Assembly (NCBI GenBank): GCA_937873455.1
Contig: CALMYG010000073.1
Location: 1-44,173 of the forward strand
Direction of reading: 5' to 3'
DNA from: an uncultured Verrucomicrobiota bacterium
GTDB taxonomy: Bacteria; Verrucomicrobiota; Kiritimatiellia; CAIVKH01
Length of the DNA: 44,173 bases
The notes under the pieces were generated by a model, which saw only the letters and a program-made list of their open reading frames with translations, had not been told where the DNA came from and searched no databases. A program made the position numbers and the translations under genes. This document shows, in pieces, positions 42,201 to 44,173 of this stretch (position 1 is the stretch's first letter; each line of letters begins with the position of its first letter).

Positions 42201-43550
42201 AAGTCGGCCGGCGAGAAATTTGCCGGCGGACAATTCGTGACCGTCCCCGCCCCGATGAGCGTGTTGCCCATGTTTGTGCGCGAAGGCGCGATCATCCCGA
42301 TGAGCGCGGCCATGCAGAACGTGTTTGAGTTCCATCCGCACTTCCTCGACCTGATGGTCTGGCCTTCCACCAATGCGACGTCGTTTCTCCTGTACGAAGA
42401 CGACGGCTTGACCATGGCCCACACCAACAGCAGCGGCTACGCCAAGACCTTGTTCAGCAGTCAGAAATTCACCAACCGCTGGGTGTTTGACATCGGTGCG
42501 CGCGACGGCGGATACGATGCCTATCCCGACGGCACCCGCGTCTTCCAGGTCAAGGCGCAGGACATCCCCATGGTCGATGACGTCACCGCGAACGGCGCGC
42601 CCCTGACCCGCTACGGCGACAAGACCGTTCTCCTCGCCGATGCCGCGTCCGGTTGGGCCTACGACACCGCCGACCGCACGCTGTACGTCAAGGTTCCGGA
42701 AACCTTCGCCACCAACCGCATCGAGGCGGCCTTCCGTTCGGGCTGGACGCCCTACACCCCGGCCAGCTTCGCCAGCAGTTACGACCGCATGGCCGTGGCC
42801 GCCAACTTCAACCTCTGGAATCCCGCCGCCCGCAACATGCGCCTGGTCGATAACTACATCTGGGCCGGGGTGATCAGCGTCTCCAATTACAACAACGCCC
42901 GGTTCAAATTCGCCGCCAACGACAACTGGAATGTGCAATGGGGCGACAACAACCAGGGCGACACCAGCGTGCCGATCAACCTCGAAGTTGCGGAATCCGG
43001 CGGCGGCGATATCGTAATCGACGGCGTCATGAACGGTCTCTATTCCTTCGAATTCAACGAAGTCACCGGCCAATACCGGGTCAACTTCGCCGCCGACTAT
43101 GACAGCGACCGCGACGGCATGAATGATGGCTGGGAAGTCGCCCACGGCCTCGACCCGCTCGAAGCCCAGGATGCCGCCGGCGATCTCAACAACGACGGCC
43201 TCAGCAATGGCGAGAATTTCGCCCTCGGCGGCGATCCGCTGGCCTCCGATACCGACGGCGACGGCTACAGCGATTTGCAGGAAGCCATTGCCGGAACCGA
43301 CCTGACCGATCCGGAATCGTTCTTTGTCTTCTCCGGCGAGGGCTCGCCGGCCGGCGCGGTGCTGCAATGGAACGGCCTCACCGGGCGGTTCTACGATGTG
43401 TACTACGCCACCAGCCTGCTGAACCAAATTAATTGGATTCCCCTGCCGGATGCCACCAACATCCCCGGCATTATGGGACCCATGGCCATCACCAACCAGG
43501 CGAACACGGACTTGTTCCGCGCGTTGCGTCTCGGCGTTGAACGGCCATAG
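39258..43550 (+). CDS. Secreted GH31 alpha-glucosidase-type enzyme with starch-binding modules and TSP3 repeats
   Basis: A 1430-residue enzyme with a signal peptide ending near PMAHA. A module similar to the GH13 repeats follows (VDFPGDWNGWSLD; NFKMVTGNNWDQDYGG). The GH31 catalytic domain contains EAVWNDLNEPA (nucleophile Asp734) and SWSGDNKSDP (acid/base Asp815), then FGHDIGGF. A second starch-binding-like module lies at about 1175-1275 (MAVAANFNLWNPAA; FKFAANDNWNVQWG). Calcium-binding thrombospondin type 3-like repeats span about 1281-1355 (DSDRDGMNDGWEVAHGLDPL; DTDGDGYSDLQ). The C-terminal 75 residues match the last domain of the large GH13 (AVLQWNGLTGRFYDVYYATS). AAGGAG precedes the ATG. 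It likely acts on alpha-glucans outside the cytoplasm. The linkage specificity is not clear. Confidence 0.93.
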   Translation: MKASSHCVLASFWQKSSRRLGCLFVGMGLAASPMAHAWTAAEVDFPGDWNGWSLDCPTFKYTGPDGFGEWFRMYAVLGANVNPFNFKMVTGNNWDQDYGGNLTFQKNTWDIMYYQPLSDTASQLVGGGQAGKRYIFTVKDPGLANSFISVQEISNDPVEITAVSGGSGFGFSTNLPVVVTMTLSDQPSPEERAYVRFSFNNFATYGIATSSIAQVTNLAFGQGGTTTTIVWQATARFTPTVGNTSYKWYAFTPPASSNQLQTAGGVGVDALTLAWNNNGGQNFELSTFGPFTPGAPTNFYHQIAGGTNRMVFQFAPGKGVAEVVAYAADMIRVRWHWDGLYEKDDIGIDRTPADFAPFAVNITTGGGLVTMTLPDITAEIHTTGEFRVHVKNADGEYLLKSYRFEYDTFYDPVIDGTYDNLRYARQLPVNYKVKAIMESPSDEGYFGLGSEARSLNRRGRNIQMWNSDTFQWEEDWNPMYNTFPFMYGVRTNGTAYGLFFNNPARPVFRLGTQNIDGNVNQHYSFEAGDGQIDYFVIGGGTGNTMPAILTRYSELTGLPKFVPKWTLGYQQCRWSYHSQQWIQELAQEFVDRQFPLDVLYLDLDYFDQGFPEDIAYEGSSQLHQLIFNSTTYWNGFANVPYWPDPAAMIDYCLDRGVRLIPIIEPWINNTDPKWNEAASLLHFVKDVDGNQVVTPIFFGNVSWIDFTSTSAGNWWKGKLSNFFNSYPFEAVWNDLNEPADAETLPRNALYWMDGRFGSNFDSRRWHVNVKNTYCIFETKVTFEALKEQYPDRRPYVISRAGYPGIQKYATSWSGDNKSDPQAARYNIRLGNSVMISGQVNFGHDIGGFVTETTDERLTRWMQWGALNPLMRNHSMKTAAQREPVRYTGDYFEWMRDLTWFRYRLMPLLYTMTWSVSQDGIPMNAPTVFFFHQQDPRTFYDNETEIMVGEHLLVAPMWEEGSRSRVVYLPNVGTWYYWPSGKKSAGEKFAGGQFVTVPAPMSVLPMFVREGAIIPMSAAMQNVFEFHPHFLDLMVWPSTNATSFLLYEDDGLTMAHTNSSGYAKTLFSSQKFTNRWVFDIGARDGGYDAYPDGTRVFQVKAQDIPMVDDVTANGAPLTRYGDKTVLLADAASGWAYDTADRTLYVKVPETFATNRIEAAFRSGWTPYTPASFASSYDRMAVAANFNLWNPAARNMRLVDNYIWAGVISVSNYNNARFKFAANDNWNVQWGDNNQGDTSVPINLEVAESGGGDIVIDGVMNGLYSFEFNEVTGQYRVNFAADYDSDRDGMNDGWEVAHGLDPLEAQDAAGDLNNDGLSNGENFALGGDPLASDTDGDGYSDLQEAIAGTDLTDPESFFVFSGEGSPAGAVLQWNGLTGRFYDVYYATSLLNQINWIPLPDATNIPGIMGPMAITNQANTDLFRALRLGVERP

Positions 43551-43577
43551 TCCGGGTCACGTCGATTCGTTGACGCC

Positions 43578-43611
43578 ACGCCCCGCGACACCCGTCGCGG
43601 GGCGTTTTGTT
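43578..43611 (+). terminator. Rho-independent terminator after the GH31 gene
   Basis: A perfect 12-bp GC-rich stem (ACGCCCCGCGAC and GTCGCGGGGCGT, loop ACCC) is followed by TTTGTT. It starts 27 bp after the GH31 stop codon and is the clearest terminator in the window. Confidence 0.85.
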
Positions 43612-43623
43612 ATCGTATACCTC

Positions 43624-43686
43624 CGGCTTCCCGCCTGGCTCTGGCCAACGATGCCGAATAAAGTTTCGGGGCTCGAACGTGCGGTC
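43624..43686. repeat. 63-bp exact direct repeat, copy 1
   Basis: Identical to 44111-44173 (start CGGCTTCCCGCCTGGCTC), 487 bp apart. The first 18 bp are the terminus of the dispersed element seen inverted at 43820-44128. A small hairpin (43739-43758, CCGCTTTC-TCAC-GAAAGCGG) follows downstream. The region 43612-43819 holds no gene. Confidence 0.9.
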
Positions 43687-43819
43687 ATCGTGACGTTCGC
43701 GTTGCTTTTGATCGCGGAGAAAATCTACAGAAACGAATCCGCTTTCTCACGAAAGCGGCTACGAGGCTGGGGTTCGTCTTCGTTGGAATGACGTGATCGT
43801 TTATTTGCGTGTCCCGCGT

Positions 43820-44128
43820 TCGTGGCACGATGAAGTCATCAACACGTTCATGTTCCCTTCATCATCCAGCCAATGAAGATCATGCAACGCGCCTGACCTC
43901 TTACTGCGCCGTAGGCGCAGGGTGAACCGCGGGAAGCCGTCGGGAAGACCACGCGTTGCGCGGGGTCCGGGGAGTCGGGTGGTCCAGCGGGCCGAGTCGG
44001 TCGTCGGCGACCGGCGGCCAGCAAGGCGGAGCGGGGGGCGCTGGTCTGAAGACCGCGCCGCCCGCGACAACACCGCTGGCGGCACGCTGGGACAAACGAC
44101 TCCCCGCCGACGGCTTCCCGCCTGGCTC
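43820..44128 (-). repeat. Dispersed hairpin-rich element, inverted copy
   Basis: Read on the minus strand, this 309-bp stretch aligns with 28437-28760 over nearly its whole length (start GAGCCAGGCGGGAA), with many point differences. The same hairpins recur. One stem pair changes from T-A to G-C at 28558-28577 versus its counterpart, a compensatory change. The open frame at 43801-44085 on this strand is conserved in several frames alike, so it is not treated as a gene. Confidence 0.8.
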
Positions 44129-44173
44129 TGGCCAACGATGCCGAATAAAGTTTCGGGGCTCGAACGTGCGGTC
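44111..44173. repeat. 63-bp exact direct repeat, copy 2 (cut by the window end)
   Basis: The second copy of 43624-43686. It runs to the last base, so the repeat may be longer. The two copies flank the inverted dispersed element, as would follow from insertion or duplication. Confidence 0.9.

Noticed and set aside
41052..43427. 791-codon open frame on the minus strand
   Set aside because: It is antisense to the GH31 gene, which carries both catalytic motifs and a signal peptide. The antisense product is low in recognisable structure.
1..44173. CRISPR array, tRNA, rRNA or tmRNA genes
   Set aside because: I saw no regularly spaced repeats with unique spacers and no tRNA-like cloverleaf or rRNA core. 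ssrA is absent despite smpB.

Overview
The window (about 44 kb, GC-rich, no RNA genes or phage genes seen) looks like a chromosomal segment of a Gram-negative bacterium. I suspect a member of the PVC group (Kiritimatiellota or Verrucomicrobiota), but this is an inference. It rests on lipid A genes, an OmpH/Skp periplasmic chaperone, many secreted proteins, a Bacteroidetes/PVC-style ParE, a DUF2723-TPR membrane protein, and secreted glycosidases that share a small C-terminal domain of a kind I associate with this group. No gene in the window fixes the taxonomy. Most genes are housekeeping or envelope genes. Many operon neighbours overlap by ATGA, which suggests translational coupling.

Layout. 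1-3.0 kb: a tightly overlapping lipid A operon (tail of an unknown gene, lpxI, a Gfo/Idh/MocA oxidoreductase, lpxB), with a convergent MoaD/ThiS-like gene. 3.4-3.5 kb: a palindromic repeat. 3.6-5.9 kb: rmlB, OmpH/Skp, CIA30-like protein. 5.9-8.7 kb: a redox cluster (AzoR, DoxX, pirin) divergent from a LysR regulator, with a dyad between them. 8.7-10.8 kb: PsiE-like protein, then an ECF sigma / zinc anti-sigma / thioredoxin-like unit. 10.9-15.9 kb: a two-component system with a short-loop kinase, then a PMT/ArnT-type sugar transferase, a GT2 and a TVP38-family membrane protein, together suggesting envelope modification. 16-20 kb: parE without parC, and two GT4 glycosyltransferases. 20-22.7 kb: Bcp peroxiredoxin divergent from a SulP transporter.

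22.7-30.6 kb and 39.3-43.6 kb hold three secreted alpha-glucan enzymes. They are a 1239-residue GH13 with five tandem starch-binding-like modules, a smaller GH13, and a 1430-residue GH31 that carries related modules. The first GH13 is followed by a putative lipoprotein gene and a sigma-70-family gene. Between the GH enzymes lie a CDF metal transporter with an M48 peptidase, a sodium:amino-acid symporter with its MetS-like small subunit, smpB, rpoZ and the DUF2723 protein.

The least ordinary content is non-coding. A 477-bp insertion sits between the convergent sigma-factor and GH13 genes, flanked by a perfect 105-bp direct repeat that duplicates both gene ends. The core of this insertion is a hairpin-rich element of about 320 bp, and a diverged, inverted copy lies downstream of the GH31 gene. 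Several other palindromic repeats (3358-3514, 5261-5321 with 10867-10923, 22636-22707, 30771-30895) indicate a genome rich in small dispersed structured repeats.
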